A DNA stretch of 64,000 nt, from the NCBI RefSeq assembly GCF_039602135.1, contig NZ_CP125942.1, forward strand, positions 2,976,001-3,040,000, in the 5' to 3' direction. Shown here piece after piece: positions 25,248 to 32,968 of this stretch. The notes beneath the pieces are model-generated. The model did not search any database, was not told the DNA's origin, and saw only the letters and a list, made by a program, of their open reading frames with translations. Every line of letters begins with the position of its first letter. Positions within the stretch are counted from its first letter, which is position 1. Source of the DNA: Glutamicibacter sp. B1 (GTDB lineage Bacteria > Actinomycetota > Actinomycetes > Actinomycetales > Micrococcaceae). The position numbers were made by a program, and so were the translations under genes.

Positions 25248-25712
25248 TTAGGCCACATTGCGAGACACCAGCTCAGTATCTTCGGCGTTCATCAGTCGGG
25301 GGTTGGTCGATACCTGGCACATGATCCATTCCGGATTGAGCCCCTGAAGAACCTCGTCAATAAAGCCCAATACGCTCAGATCAAGGTCAAATTCGAGGAA
25401 TCGTACTTCCTTGAAAAAAGTCGTACTCTGAGTTCCTGACTCGAAGATTCGACCGTGAACGATGACCTCATCCGCTAGATGCTGCAGCAGAGCTAAAACC
25501 TCCTCTGCGTCATCGGCCATACTGATAATTTCTGGATGTTCTTCCCAACTCAGCCCCAGGGTCGTACCGATGAATTGTTGTTGGTTCGGCAAACGAAACG
25601 CGATTAACGCGTACCCGTACTCTTCAATTTCGGCCCTGAGGTTCAGAACTGTTCGTTCGTTCTCAGATTGGGTCCATTTGATCCATAGATCGAGGTTTTC
25701 GAAGTCTTCCAC
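25248..25712 (-). CDS. Diverged DUF4262-like protein
   Basis: 154 residues. The middle, YGYALIAF then GTTLGLSWEEHPEIISM, has the same order of features as the DUF4262 core in the next gene (TIGL...GHPE), so I read it as a diverged relative, acidic and without the N-terminal CxxC. Similarity was judged by eye. Upstream gene of a two-gene minus-strand operon. Function unknown. Confidence 0.6.
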   Translation of the reverse strand: MEDFENLDLWIKWTQSENERTVLNLRAEIEEYGYALIAFRLPNQQQFIGTTLGLSWEEHPEIISMADDAEEVLALLQHLADEVIVHGRIFESGTQSTTFFKEVRFLEFDLDLSVLGFIDEVLQGLNPEWIMCQVSTNPRLMNAEDTELVSRNVA

Positions 25713-25802
25713 GGCATTCCTCCTAGGATGCTTTGCTTTCAGCCAGTTTCATCGCCAGAAAACACGTCCGAGATCTGAAGTTAGCGAAGTGTGGAAAACA
25801 AA

Positions 25803-25842
25803 AACGCGTTGCCTATAACCTCATGGTTATAGGCAACGCGTT
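25803..25842 (-). terminator. Terminator of the malic enzyme gene
   Basis: Perfect 18-bp arms (25803-25820 and 25825-25842) with a four-base loop. On the minus strand it runs into TTTTGTTTT, a typical rho-independent tail, 30 bases past the malic enzyme stop. Confidence 0.88.
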
Positions 25843-25875
25843 GTAAGCAGCCCCGTTCGCCGGTGCTGAGCGGAA

Positions 25876-27051
25876 CTACTGAGCGGACTGAGCTTCAGCA
25901 GCCACAGCCGCAGCTACAGCTGGCATCACTCGCTCATCGATGGCCGATGGCACGATGTAGTCCTCTGCTAGATCATCACCAACCAAATCAGCAATAGCGT
26001 GGGCGGCCGCGATCTTCATGCCTTCGGTGATCTTCTTAGCGCCCGAGTCCAGCGCGCCGCGGAAGATACCTGGGAAGGCCAGAACGTTATTGATCTGGTT
26101 CGGGAAGTCGCTACGGCCGGTAGCTACGACCGCGGCGAACTTCTTCGCAACATCTGGCATGATTTCAGGCGTTGGGTTCGAGAGTGCAAAGATGATGGCG
26201 TCCTTGTTCATCTTGGCCACGGCAGCCTCGTCAAAAGTGGACGAGGACAGTCCAACGACCACGTCGGCTCCATCCAAGGCTTCAGCAAGACCGCCCATGA
26301 CATCTTCCCGGTTGGTGCGTCCTGCAAGTTCTGCCTTGATCGGGTTCAGATCATCGCGTTCGCGGTGAATAGTTCCACGCGAGTCGAGCACGATCACATC
26401 AGCGACGCCGGCCTTGAGCAACAGGTTGGTGACGGCAACACCGGCCGAGCCCGCGCCGGAAACGACGACCTTCAACGAGCTGATATCTCGCTTCGTCTGG
26501 CGTGCTGCTCCGATGAGCGCAGCCAAGACAACGACCGCAGTGCCATGCTGATCATCGTGCATGACTGGAATGTCTAGCGCTTCGATCAGTCGCTCTTCAA
26601 TTTCAAAGCAACGTGGTGCTGAGATGTCTTCCAGGTTGACTGCTCCAAAGCTTGGGCGCAACCGTACAACTGTTTCGACGATTTCATCAACGTCGGTGGT
26701 GTTGAGCACCAGCGGGATCGAATCCAGCCCGCCAAATTCCTTGAACAGTGCGCTCTTACCTTCCATCACTGGCAGCGACGCTGCTGCCCCGATGTTCCCC
26801 AAACCTAGGACCGCGGTTCCATCTGAAACGACAGCCACGAGGCGTGAAGCCCAAGTGTGGGTGGAGTGCTTGGCTGGATCATCGGCGATTGCTTGGGAAA
26901 CCTTGGCTACTCCGGGAGTGTATGCAATCGACAGATCGCGTTTGGTGTTCAGTGGCATCTGTGACTGAACGGTGAGTTTGCCGCCAATGTGGGCGTCAAA
27001 TACTTCTGCGTCGGTAATGGTGGACAGGTCTTTGGTGGATTCAACAGACAT
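25876..27051 (-). CDS. NAD(P)-dependent malic enzyme
   Basis: 391 residues, the short bacterial form without a phosphotransacetylase tail. N-terminal malic domain with SIAYTPGVA (catalytic Tyr), VSDGTAVLGLGNIG, and HDDQHGTA (metal site); C-terminal Rossmann domain with VVSGAGSAGVAV and ALSNPTPE. Decarboxylates malate to pyruvate, linking the TCA cycle to gluconeogenesis or NADPH supply. Monocistronic, with a long upstream region on its own strand. Confidence 0.92.
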   Translation of the reverse strand: MSVESTKDLSTITDAEVFDAHIGGKLTVQSQMPLNTKRDLSIAYTPGVAKVSQAIADDPAKHSTHTWASRLVAVVSDGTAVLGLGNIGAAASLPVMEGKSALFKEFGGLDSIPLVLNTTDVDEIVETVVRLRPSFGAVNLEDISAPRCFEIEERLIEALDIPVMHDDQHGTAVVVLAALIGAARQTKRDISSLKVVVSGAGSAGVAVTNLLLKAGVADVIVLDSRGTIHRERDDLNPIKAELAGRTNREDVMGGLAEALDGADVVVGLSSSTFDEAAVAKMNKDAIIFALSNPTPEIMPDVAKKFAAVVATGRSDFPNQINNVLAFPGIFRGALDSGAKKITEGMKIAAAHAIADLVGDDLAEDYIVPSAIDERVMPAVAAAVAAEAQSAQ

Positions 27052-27422
27052 TGAATTGCTCTTCTTTCAAGAAAGTTCTGAATGACGAAAACGCAGTACC
27101 CACGAAATTGGTGGCAGAGCGTAGGAACGCGCATGACCATTCATCCGACCGCAACGGAGCTTGACCCACACGCAATTAAGGAGGGCATCAGGCTTCCATG
27201 TACACAGTTCCCAGATGGGCTCCGCCGGGTAAGGCTGAAGGCTCCCTCGTGGTGTGCCGGAAGATGGCTGGTCAGTACTTTCTTTAGACCTACAGTTTCC
27301 ACCATACGGGAACCGTTTGTCGCAATTCAACCCCCTTTCGTCGATTTAAGGCATTATGACTTCGCGTAGCATTGCCCCCAGAACGACAGCGCTACGTGCA
27401 GTAATCGAGCATCTCGGGCAAA
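27052..27422. other. Gene-free 371-bp stretch upstream of malic enzyme
   Basis: No open frame here looks real. Read on the minus strand it is a possible long 5' leader of malic enzyme with GC-rich segments (about 27200-27260) that could fold, but I could not match it to a riboswitch class. It also holds the upstream region of the HTH gene at 27423. Confidence 0.45.
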
Positions 27423-27821
27423 ATGAGTTTTATGGCATCACCGACTTCAGCTCTGGGCAGGGTCCGCACTTTTGAGGCATTGGACGAAAAGACCACCGCA
27501 AAGCTGAAGCGCGCGCTGGACGAATCAAATGACACCACGGTGTTTGTTAATGGAACGGCATTGCAACTTCCGCGCGAAGCGCATGAGGCGCTGATCGAAG
27601 TGCTTTCGCGTTTTGCCTTGGGCGAGTCGGTCAGTATCGGCACCCCAGAATTGCTGCTCAACACGTCTCAGGCGGCACAGATGGCTGGGATTTCTAATAG
27701 CTATCTGCGTAAGCTCGCCGACGCTGGGACCATCCCGGTGGAATACCGTGGAACGCACCGACGAATTCGTCCGAGTGCCATCCAGGCTTGGCTAGATTCC
27801 CGTTCGGGCACCGAAAAATAA
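27423..27821 (+). CDS. Excisionase-type HTH protein, antitoxin-like, no toxin partner
   Basis: 132 residues. The first half (LPREAHEALIEVLSRFALGESVSI) matches the N-terminal region of actinobacterial antitoxins that pair with PIN toxins; the second half is a MerR/excisionase-type HTH (LLNTSQAAQMAGISNSYLRKLADAGTIP...HRRIRPSAI). Normally a PIN-domain toxin follows within a few bases; here 220 bp of non-coding sequence follows and then an aminotransferase. It may be an orphan antitoxin or a plain regulator. ATG 27423 or 27432 are both possible starts. Confidence 0.75.
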   Translation: MSFMASPTSALGRVRTFEALDEKTTAKLKRALDESNDTTVFVNGTALQLPREAHEALIEVLSRFALGESVSIGTPELLLNTSQAAQMAGISNSYLRKLADAGTIPVEYRGTHRRIRPSAIQAWLDSRSGTEK

Positions 27822-27946
27822 TAACGCTCAAAGAGCACAGGGTTACCGCGTCACCAGGTGAGATTCTCCGTCGATTGTCATAGTGGAGACTAAGAGTTTG
27901 GGATTCACCGTCCCCGACTTCTTGCCAAGCAAGAGTTTTCCTGTTG

Positions 27947-27962
27947 GAATACCAAAGTATTC
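27947..27962. promoter_or_regulatory. Inverted repeat in the aminotransferase promoter region
   Basis: GAATACCAAAGTATTC is a perfect 6-4-6 palindrome about 85 bp upstream of the aminotransferase start; a regulator site is possible but unidentified. Confidence 0.4.
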
Positions 27963-28044
27963 TATTCGAAAACACACTTTCGCTCGGATCCCGAACGCGA
28001 GGAGCCCGCTCCGGCAAATGTAGGAGCCTTGGCCAAGGAGGACC

Positions 28045-29286
28045 ATGACCGCCGCACCGCAATCCCTCGCCACAGCACATGAGGCACTACTCTCTGACCG
28101 CGCGGCGGGCATCAAGCAGTCCGCCGTACGCGACGTCTTCGAACTATCTTTGGACCCGTCGCTGGTTTCCCTAGCTGGCGGCAATCCGTTTTTGCAGTTG
28201 TTGCCGCTGGAGAAAATCGGCGAAATTAGCCAACGCATCATCACCGAACAGGGCACCGAAGCCCTGCAATATGGTTCAGGTCTTGGCACCGTAGAACTGC
28301 GTGAGCAGATCCTGGACGTGATGGCAGCTGAAGGAATCACCAACGTCAAAGTTGAGGACGTAGTCGTCACCAACGGTTCACAATCTGCGCAGGACATGGC
28401 ATGCAAAGTCTTTTGCAACCCCGGTGATACCGTGTTGTGCGAAGATCCTACCTATGTGGGTGCGCTGAACACTTTCGAGGCTTACCAAGTCACCGCACGT
28501 CCCGTGGGCACCGATGAGAATGGCCTGATTCCCCAGGCCCTACGCGATCGAATCTCCGAGCTACGCGCTTCGGGCGAACGCATCAAGTTCCTCTACACCA
28601 TTCCAAACTTTAATAATCCGTCTGGCATCACGCTCGCTGCCGAGCGCCGCCAAGAAATCGTTGATATTTGCCGTGCAGAAGGCATCCTGATTCTCGAAGA
28701 CAATCCCTACGGAATGCTGCGCTACGACGGTCAGCCAGCGCCCACCTTGCGCAGTTTGGATCCAGAGAACGTCATCTACATGGGTTCTTTCTCTAAGATC
28801 TTTGCCCCAGGACTGCGCATCGGCTGGGCTGCTGTTCCAACCCACCTCTTCCGCAGGTTCTATTTGGCCGGTGAAGCGGTAGCCCTGTGCCCACCGACCC
28901 TGAACCAGATGATCATTAGTGCTTATCTCAATGAGCACAATTGGAAGGGCCAGATCGCCAAGTACAACGATCTCTACCGTTCCCGTCGTGATGCCATGCT
29001 CGAAGCTTTGGCCGCTCACCTGCCGGATGGGATCAGTTATACGCGACCCGAAGGCGGATTCTTTATCTGGTTGACTTTGCCTGAAGGCATCGATACCTAC
29101 CAGTTGCTCCAGCAGGGTGTGAAGGCCGGAGTGATCTTCATTCCGGGAGCGGCTTTCAGCCCAAGCGGTCAAGCCGATAACAAGCTACGCCTAGCTTTCT
29201 GCTCGGTCGATGAAGCCACCATTGCAGAAGGTGTTCAGCGCCTTTCAGGCTTATTGGCCACCGCCATCGAAGCGAACGGCAACTAA
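28045..29286 (+). CDS. PLP-dependent aminotransferase (class I, LysN/2-aminoadipate type)
   Basis: 413 residues. Fold-type I motifs: SLAGGNPF (substrate entry), YGSGLGTVELREQI, VTNGSQSAQDM, YTIPNFNNPSG, EDNPYGMLRY and the PLP lysine in SFSKIFAPGLRIGW. It resembles the MocR-related, HTH-less 2-aminoadipate/aromatic aminotransferases, which transfer amino groups between 2-oxoglutarate and amino acids. AAGGAGG precedes the ATG. Substrate is not fixed by context. Confidence 0.85.
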   Translation: MTAAPQSLATAHEALLSDRAAGIKQSAVRDVFELSLDPSLVSLAGGNPFLQLLPLEKIGEISQRIITEQGTEALQYGSGLGTVELREQILDVMAAEGITNVKVEDVVVTNGSQSAQDMACKVFCNPGDTVLCEDPTYVGALNTFEAYQVTARPVGTDENGLIPQALRDRISELRASGERIKFLYTIPNFNNPSGITLAAERRQEIVDICRAEGILILEDNPYGMLRYDGQPAPTLRSLDPENVIYMGSFSKIFAPGLRIGWAAVPTHLFRRFYLAGEAVALCPPTLNQMIISAYLNEHNWKGQIAKYNDLYRSRRDAMLEALAAHLPDGISYTRPEGGFFIWLTLPEGIDTYQLLQQGVKAGVIFIPGAAFSPSGQADNKLRLAFCSVDEATIAEGVQRLSGLLATAIEANGN

Positions 29287-29301
29287 CCTACAAGCGGTTC
29301 T

Positions 29302-30072
29302 TTAGCCAAGACGCCCGCCAAAGTCATCAGCGATGTCTTTGGCGGCGTCTCGAAGCCTAGGCAAGAGCTGTTCTTGAATATAGTCGGGATTATTTCTGCT
29401 GGTTTGCACCGAGATATTCAGCGCGCCAAGAAGCTTGCCACCACGAATCACCGGGACCGCCAAGCCCCGCAGGCCCTCATCCAGTTCTTGGTTAACCAGT
29501 GCCCAACCTTGTTCGCGGACACGTGCCAGTTCCTTTTTCAGGTCTTTGATGCTGGACACCGTGTGCTCCGTGTATTTTTGCAGTTCTACTTGCTGCAGGA
29601 ATGCTTCTTGTTCAGCAGGCTCCAACTGCGCGATGAGCACACGTCCCATGGAAGTCACCCAAGCTGGCAGTCGGTTGCCAATGGAGACATTCAAAGAATG
29701 AAGGCGTGGCGCCGCCACCCGTTCAACATAGAGCGCATCTTGGCCTTCAAGAACACACAGCGAAGCTGTCTCTTCGAGTTCGCGTGCCAAAGACTGCAGG
29801 TGCCCCACGGCTGCCTGGGGCAAAGTCAACCCCGACAGGTAGGCCGCACCGATATCCAAGACACGTGGGGTCATCCGGTAGGCATTACCGTGAGCCTGCA
29901 GGTACCCAAGGTCAACGAGGGTGAGCAAGAATCGACGGGCAGAGGCTCGGGTCTGTTCCGTGGCCGTAGCTACTTGGGACACCGTCAGTTCTGAATTTCC
30001 TGCTGAAAATGCCAGCAACACGGCCAGAGTCTTTTCCGCTGACTTAACGAAATAATCCGGCCGCTCTGTCAC
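29302..30072 (-). CDS. IclR-family regulator of quinate/shikimate genes
   Basis: 256 residues: N-terminal winged HTH (about 8-70, LTVSQVATATEQTRASARRFL) and IclR effector domain (about 80-250, YVERVAAPRLHSLNVSIGNRLPAWVTSMGRVLI in pieces, ending GLAVPVIRGG). It is closest in style to PcaR/PobR activators. It is encoded 18 bp after quiC on the same strand, so it probably controls the shared promoter region at 32817-32968, where an imperfect IclR-sized inverted repeat is present. Confidence 0.85.
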   Translation of the reverse strand: MTERPDYFVKSAEKTLAVLLAFSAGNSELTVSQVATATEQTRASARRFLLTLVDLGYLQAHGNAYRMTPRVLDIGAAYLSGLTLPQAAVGHLQSLARELEETASLCVLEGQDALYVERVAAPRLHSLNVSIGNRLPAWVTSMGRVLIAQLEPAEQEAFLQQVELQKYTEHTVSSIKDLKKELARVREQGWALVNQELDEGLRGLAVPVIRGGKLLGALNISVQTSRNNPDYIQEQLLPRLRDAAKDIADDFGGRLG

Positions 30073-30090
30073 TGTTGATTCTCCCCAGCT

Positions 30091-31944
30091 CTACATATTC
30101 CTACTCCAGCGATTGCTCTCAAATTGAGAAGCAAGCCTGACCGGCGCATTGGGCGCCCCGTACCCATCGTAGCTAGAACGACGTTCAACTACCTCAAGGA
30201 ACATGTTGCCAAGGGTCTTGGTATAGAAATGTAGGAACTCCCCTGCTTCATCGCGGTCGTACAACAAGTGCAGTGATTTCAGCGTCTCCAGCAGTTGTGA
30301 ATCAATATCGAAGCGTGCTGCGAGGTCCTCGTAGTAGTTAGCCGGAACCTGCAAGAATTCCATGCCACGGGCGCGGGCGGTACGGGCAACTTCAATAATG
30401 TCGTTGGTTCGCAAGGCCACGTGTTCTGGGTACTCGTGGTTGCGCTCAATGACGTTTTCCAGCCCTTGAGGAACGATATTCAGGGCCAGCCGAACACCAG
30501 CGTCCTGCGTTGAAAGTACCTGCGAACGCACTAGCCCCATCGGGCTGGGAACTTCGGTTCCAGGGCGTGCTTTAAGGTTCAATACGCTGGAGTAGAACAG
30601 CACTGATTCATCGAAGCATTGCCATGGTTGAGCAAGATTGATGTGATCAATGCTCAAGATTGGACCGTTGGCATCAGTAGTTGGTGCTGGGCCGGCATCT
30701 TCAAATTCTTGGACCCAGTTCCTCGTATTGGCCCGCGAGCTGAAGAACACTTCGGTGCTATCCGGCGCGAGAAAACCGGATAGCTCTTGCTCGTTGTGCG
30801 TCTGCTGGCGGGGTACCTTCGTGGCGAGTAAAGCCTCCCCACGCTGGGCACTGGTCCCGGGATCTGGCACAAGAACACCAAATCCTGAAACCGCCGCCTC
30901 CACGCCACGACTGCGCTGTGAGTTGATAATGATCTTCGCTTCGCCCGAGCTCCACAATTGCACGGGTTTACGACGATGTTGTCCACTGAAATTAAAGCCA
31001 AGCTGAGCCAGCATTCCAGCAACACGTTCAGGATCTTCGGTTCGAATCTCGGCGAAGTCAAAACCGGTGGCATCCTGAATTCCCGGCAGCATCTTGAGCT
31101 CCAGCGCGTACTGCTCTCCCGTAGAGCTCAAAAGCTGCGCTGTCTTAGACTCCAACCACTGCAAGGAACGCAGCCCATCAACGGCGGTGCGTTCAACATT
31201 GGACTGACGGAAAACATCATTGAAGATTTCCAAAGAGATAATTCCGTCATAGCCTGAACGAACGAGCTCTGCCATGAACTGGTCCAGGGCAAAGCCACCC
31301 TGACCGGGGAACAAACGGTAGTGACGAGACCAGGAGAGGATATCCATGGTGAGCACCGGAGCATCGGCCAGCTGGACGAAGAAGATCTTCTCTCCAGGAA
31401 TCGTTGCAATCTCAGCGGGGTCATCACCACGCGAGAGAATGTGGAAACTGTCAATGCATATTCCTACGTTGGCCCGGTCGACGCGCTTCACGATGTCCCA
31501 CGAATGCTGATAGGTATCAACGAACTTTCCCCAGGCCAACGCTTCATAAGCGATCCGCACATCGTATTGGGCAGCGAGATCAGAGAGCTGTCGAATTTGA
31601 TCTACAAAGAGGTCATCGTCGTTGATGGTGGCGGTGCCGACATTGGAGCACAGGAGCATCAGGTCGATGCCCAGTCGCTGCATGAGCTGAAATTTTGCTT
31701 CGGCCCGATGCAGGTTGGCTTGTAGTTGTTCTTCGGTGACGCCTTCATAATCGCGGAAAGGTTGAAATAAGTCCAGGCTCAGCCCCAACCGGTCGGCCAT
31801 AGCTTTGACTTCCTCGGGCGACATCGGGCTGACCAAAAGGTCTTGCTCAAAGATCTCAACTCCATCAAAGCCAGCTTTGGCACAAGCGAGGAGTTTTTCT
31901 TCTAAGGTTCCTGAGAGGCATACCGTCGCTATCGAAGTGCGCAT
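30091..31944 (-). CDS. quiC: 3-dehydroshikimate dehydratase, two-domain QuiC1 type
   Basis: 617 residues. The N-terminal TIM-barrel (1-280) carries the four metal ligands seen in QuiC1: Glu134 (YEALAWG), Asp165 (CIDSFHI), Gln191 (FVQLAD) and Glu239 (SLEIFND). The C-terminal half is a VOC/4-hydroxyphenylpyruvate-dioxygenase-like domain with a plausible His-His-Glu set (SIDHINLA, EHVALRTND, FLEVVERR). It turns 3-dehydroshikimate into protocatechuate, the step that sends quinate and shikimate carbon to the beta-ketoadipate pathway. The start overlaps the dehydrogenase stop by one base. Confidence 0.93.
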   Translation of the reverse strand: MRTSIATVCLSGTLEEKLLACAKAGFDGVEIFEQDLLVSPMSPEEVKAMADRLGLSLDLFQPFRDYEGVTEEQLQANLHRAEAKFQLMQRLGIDLMLLCSNVGTATINDDDLFVDQIRQLSDLAAQYDVRIAYEALAWGKFVDTYQHSWDIVKRVDRANVGICIDSFHILSRGDDPAEIATIPGEKIFFVQLADAPVLTMDILSWSRHYRLFPGQGGFALDQFMAELVRSGYDGIISLEIFNDVFRQSNVERTAVDGLRSLQWLESKTAQLLSSTGEQYALELKMLPGIQDATGFDFAEIRTEDPERVAGMLAQLGFNFSGQHRRKPVQLWSSGEAKIIINSQRSRGVEAAVSGFGVLVPDPGTSAQRGEALLATKVPRQQTHNEQELSGFLAPDSTEVFFSSRANTRNWVQEFEDAGPAPTTDANGPILSIDHINLAQPWQCFDESVLFYSSVLNLKARPGTEVPSPMGLVRSQVLSTQDAGVRLALNIVPQGLENVIERNHEYPEHVALRTNDIIEVARTARARGMEFLQVPANYYEDLAARFDIDSQLLETLKSLHLLYDRDEAGEFLHFYTKTLGNMFLEVVERRSSYDGYGAPNAPVRLASQFESNRWSRNM

Positions 31945-32816
31945 TACAGTCCTTTTTCCAGCATTTCCAGCAGGTGTTCACGTACCTGGTGCGTTTCTGG
32001 CCGAATGCCAGTGATGATTTCAAAGGCGTCGACTGCTTGGCCGACTGCCATGTATCCCCCGTCGAGGACCTGACATCCAAGGTCTCGGGCGGCAACAATA
32101 AGTTCGGTGTCTACGGGTCGGTAAATGCAATCGGCGACCCAGTGGCGTGGTTCCAGCGCCGTAATATCCAACGGCAGTCCGGGATGATGATGCATGCCGA
32201 TCGGGGTGGCGTTGAGCAGCCCGTCAGCTTCGCTCAAGAGCTGCGACACCTGGGCGGGAGTTGCTGCGTGAATTGAGGCCTGAGGGAAGTTTTTGCGCAG
32301 TTCTTGAACTCGGTGGGTGACTCGTTGTTCATCAAGATCAACGATGTGCAGCTCTTGCGTTCCCGAAGCTAGCAAGGCGTAGGCCACGGCGGCTCCTGCA
32401 CCCCCGGCTCCGAGCTGAAGAACTTTTTGTTTTTTGGAGTTCGGCAGTCCTTCTTCTAAACCACGGGCGAATCCGGAGGCATCGGTGTTGTGCCCAATGA
32501 ATTTCCCCTCGTCGATCACCACAGTGTTCACCGCACCAATGGCCTTGGCCATCGGGGCGATGTCATCAAGATGGTCCAGAACAAGTTGTTTGCAAGGATG
32601 GGTTACGTTGAAGGCGTTAAATCCCAGCTTGGCTCCGGCCTGCAGCAATTCACCGATGTCACTTGCCGGAAGATTCAGTTCGGTGAGGTCAATGGGCCGA
32701 TACAGGTAATGCAACCCGTGCACCTCGGCGGCTCGTTCGTGCATCGGTGGTGTCAGCGAGGGCATTACGCCGTCACCGATCAGACCGACCAGATAAGACT
32801 CAGCACGTGTACTCAT
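31944..32816 (-). CDS. qsuD: Quinate/shikimate dehydrogenase (QsuD type)
   Basis: 290 residues. Substrate side has SLTPPMHE (Ser-x-Thr, the quinate/shikimate variant rather than Ser-x-Ser of AroE), NAFNVTHPCKQ with catalytic Lys, and HNTDASGFARG with Asp; the NAD side has LGAGGAGAAVAYAL with an Asp (VDLDEQR) ending strand 2, favouring NAD. The sequence pattern matches C. glutamicum QsuD. It oxidizes quinate/shikimate to 3-dehydro forms. Overlaps quiC by one base; divergent from the transporter. Confidence 0.9.
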   Translation of the reverse strand: MSTRAESYLVGLIGDGVMPSLTPPMHERAAEVHGLHYLYRPIDLTELNLPASDIGELLQAGAKLGFNAFNVTHPCKQLVLDHLDDIAPMAKAIGAVNTVVIDEGKFIGHNTDASGFARGLEEGLPNSKKQKVLQLGAGGAGAAVAYALLASGTQELHIVDLDEQRVTHRVQELRKNFPQASIHAATPAQVSQLLSEADGLLNATPIGMHHHPGLPLDITALEPRHWVADCIYRPVDTELIVAARDLGCQVLDGGYMAVGQAVDAFEIITGIRPETHQVREHLLEMLEKGL

Positions 32817-32902
32817 GTTCTCCCGCAGCCCTTCTTGTTTACTTCAGGTATTGCCTGAGATGTGATTTACATCTACTGTAATCCAATGAACACATTCCGA
32901 AC

Positions 32903-32925
32903 AAGTGTACGCATAGCGAACACTT
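32903..32925. promoter_or_regulatory. IclR-type operator between qsuD and the transporter
   Basis: AAGTGTACG (32903-32911) and CGAACACTT (32917-32925) form an inverted repeat with one mismatch, in the divergent region of the quinate/shikimate genes. Nearby GAACA and GAACAC repeats (32888-32902) may extend it. Binding by the IclR protein at 29302-30072 is inferred. Confidence 0.55.
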
Positions 32926-32968
32926 ACTAAAAATCTTCACCTCACGAACGCTCAACGAGGAGTTACCG

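Noticed and set aside
27200..27300. Possible riboswitch (TPP, c-di-AMP or ZTP-like) on either strand
   Set aside because: Some short matches to consensus boxes, but key elements such as CUGAGA or the paired loops are missing.
27067..27330. Open frame of 87 codons on the minus strand upstream of malic enzyme
   Set aside because: No recognisable domain, odd composition, overlaps the probable leader; treated as non-coding.
27356..27475. 39-codon open frame overlapping the HTH gene in another frame
   Set aside because: No ribosome-binding site and no family resemblance.
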